The position numbers were made by a program, and so were the translations under genes. A DNA stretch of 64,000 bases from Bauldia sp. (GTDB taxonomy: Bacteria > Pseudomonadota > Alphaproteobacteria > Rhizobiales > Kaistiaceae): contig JAGRKZ010000014.1 of assembly GCA_020442065.1 (NCBI GenBank), positions 55,787-119,786 of the forward strand, read 5' to 3'. Of this stretch, positions 62,763-64,000 are shown in pieces. The first letter of the stretch is position 1. Each line of letters opens with the position of its first letter. The notes beneath the pieces are model-generated. The model was not told the DNA's origin, ran no database searches, and worked only from the letters and a program-made list of their open reading frames with translations.

Positions 62763-62868
62763 GTGGCCGGCGCGGACCATACAGAGGACGACCGCACCGG
62801 ACAAGACCGTAGATAGGGGCTCGGGTGCCGGGCCGGAAGACCCGGGTTTCCGCCGCCGGCCGCCGGGT

Positions 62869-64000
62869 TCAGCCTTCCGACGTGGCGCGCGGACGCCGCC
62901 TGAGGAAATCGAAGTCGCAGCCGTCCTCGGCCTGGAGCACCTCGTCGAGATAGAGCTTGAGATAGCCGCGATCGCTGCCGGGATGCGGCGGGGGCGCCCG
63001 CCAGGCGGCGCGGCGGGCCTCAAGGGTCGGGGCATCGACCAGAAGGTCGATCCGCCCCGCGGCGACGTCGAGGGCGATCGCGTCGCCGGTTTCGACCAGC
63101 GCCAGCGGCCCGCCCACCGCCGCCTCCGGGCTGATATGGAGGACGATGGTGCCGAAGGCGGTGCCGCTCATCCGCGCGTCCGAGATGCGCACCATGTCCT
63201 TGACGCCCTGCGCAGCGAGCTTCTTCGGGATCGGGATGTATCCCGCCTCGGGCATTCCGGGCGCCCCCTTCGGGCCGGCATTGCGGAGCACCAGCACGTC
63301 CTCGGCGGCGACCTCGAGATCGGGATCGTCGATCTGTTCGGCGAGATCGCGGAGCGAATCGAACACCACCGCCCGGCCGGTGTGGACGAGCAGCGTCGAA
63401 GACGCCGCCGCCTGCTTGATCAGCGCGCCGTTGGGCGCGAGGTTGCCGTGGAGCACCCGGATGCCGCCGCCGCTGTGGATCGGGTTCGAGGCCGGCCGCA
63501 CCACTTGCTGCGGAAAAGGCGCAGGCGCGGCGGCGATCGCCTCGCCCAGCGTCCGGCCGTCGACGGTGCGAGCTTCCAGCTCGAGCGCAGGCGCGATCTC
63601 GCGCAGCACCGTCGCCAGCCCGCCCGCCTTCTGCAGGTCCTCCATGTAGTGCTGTCCGGCCGGCTTGAGGTCGACCAGCACCGGCGTCTCGCGGCCCAGC
63701 CGGTCGACCTCGTCGAGGTCGATGGCGAGGCCCAGCCGGCCGGCGACGGCGGCCAGGTGGACGACGCCGTTGGTCGAGCCGCCGACCGCCTGGAGCACCC
63801 GGATCGCGTTGAGGAACGCAGCCTTGGTCATGATCTCGCTCGGCCGCGGCCCGCCCTCTCGGGCGAGCCGGACCGCCTCGGCGCCGGTCGCCTCGGCGTG
63901 ACGGAGCCGGTCGGCGTCGACCGCCGGGATGGCGCCGCCGCCGGGAAGCATCATGCCGAGCGCTTCCGAGACCAGCGCCATGGTCGAGGCGGTGCCCATC
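62869..64000 (-). CDS. IlvD/Edd family dehydratase (5' end outside window)
   Basis: At least 377 C-terminal residues; the true start is beyond the right edge. MGTASTMALVSEALGMMLPG normally follows a cluster-binding Cys just outside the window. GGSTNGVVHLAAVAGRLG, HSGGGIRVLHGNLAPNGALI, GPKGAPGMPEAG and RISDARMSGTAFGTIVLHIS with PEAAVGGPLALVETGD are the family signature. Substrates in this subgroup are sugar acids such as arabonate or xylonate; dihydroxy-acid dehydratase of valine synthesis is less likely given the GGGIRVLHGN text. Core metabolic gene. Confidence 0.9.
   Translation of the reverse strand, partial: MGTASTMALVSEALGMMLPGGGAIPAVDADRLRHAEATGAEAVRLAREGGPRPSEIMTKAAFLNAIRVLQAVGGSTNGVVHLAAVAGRLGLAIDLDEVDRLGRETPVLVDLKPAGQHYMEDLQKAGGLATVLREIAPALELEARTVDGRTLGEAIAAAPAPFPQQVVRPASNPIHSGGGIRVLHGNLAPNGALIKQAAASSTLLVHTGRAVVFDSLRDLAEQIDDPDLEVAAEDVLVLRNAGPKGAPGMPEAGYIPIPKKLAAQGVKDMVRISDARMSGTAFGTIVLHISPEAAVGGPLALVETGDAIALDVAAGRIDLLVDAPTLEARRAAWRAPPPHPGSDRGYLKLYLDEVLQAEDGCDFDFLRRRPRATSEG

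Overview
High-GC, gene-dense DNA from an alphaproteobacterium, most likely a Hyphomicrobiales member. The evidence is the lambda-head/contractile-tail prophage type common there, a DUF3489-DUF2924-recombinase cassette, IS256/IS5/IS21 debris of alphaproteobacterial type, a tRNA-Ser and a sugar-acid (IlvD/Edd) dehydratase. Genus-level assignment is not possible by eye.

Layout. (1) 1-18.0 kb, minus strand: a decayed prophage with a lambda-type head (GpA terminase, gpW joiner, portal, S49 protease with nested scaffold, gpD, gpE) and a contractile-tail baseplate (V, W, J, I) with fibre genes. It is broken: the terminase has lost its ATPase half, fused by a deletion to the first residues of an exonuclease-like gene, and an ATP-binding gene survives only as its 3' end. 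Two plus-strand cargo genes, one a c-type cytochrome, sit inside the baseplate operon. (2) 18.0-24.0 kb, plus strand: a truncated type I restriction locus (half HsdS, DUF3800 protein, BECR-like nuclease candidate, HsdR, YgjP-type metallopeptidase) with no HsdM. (3) 24.4-27.2 kb: wreckage of an out-of-place tail-sheath gene, a resolvase fragment, an IS256 fragment and an IS5-family element. (4) 27.2-41.0 kb: a LuxR-type regulator, an RTX protein ending in an S74 autoprocessing domain, a PAS-GGDEF diguanylate cyclase, a GT4 glycosyltransferase, twin small RTX proteins, an unknown 656-residue protein and a type I secretion ABC transporter/HlyD adaptor pair. (5) 41.1-47.8 kb: an AT-richer island for surface-glycan making: a repeat-only protein, two glycosyltransferases, a PhyH-type dioxygenase, an SDR and a sulfotransferase-like protein. 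(6) 47.9-53.8 kb, minus strand: a dTDP-rhamnose operon (rfbACBD) ending in a large glycosyltransferase that carries diverged copies of what look like the same repeats. (7) 54.1-56.2 kb: a serine hydrolase and an MBL-fold hydrolase. (8) 56.3-62.7 kb: a second mobile zone with an XRE regulator, Gp157-like and IstB remnants, two DUF5681 genes, a ParB-methyltransferase and a large serine recombinase, ending near tRNA-Ser(CGA). (9) 62.9 kb to the edge: a core dehydratase gene.

How it fits together: regions 4-6 look like one surface programme, with secreted RTX proteins, their exporter, glycosyltransferases and a dTDP-rhamnose supply. A palindrome shared by both RTX upstream regions suggests common regulation. 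Regions 1, 3 and 8 are accessory DNA in decay. The most interesting candidates are the RTX/T1SS/unknown-protein cluster with its shared operator, the RTX-S74 fusion, the PDVA-HY-EGR repeat family, the hsdS-DUF3800-BECR-hsdR arrangement and the prophage cytochrome.
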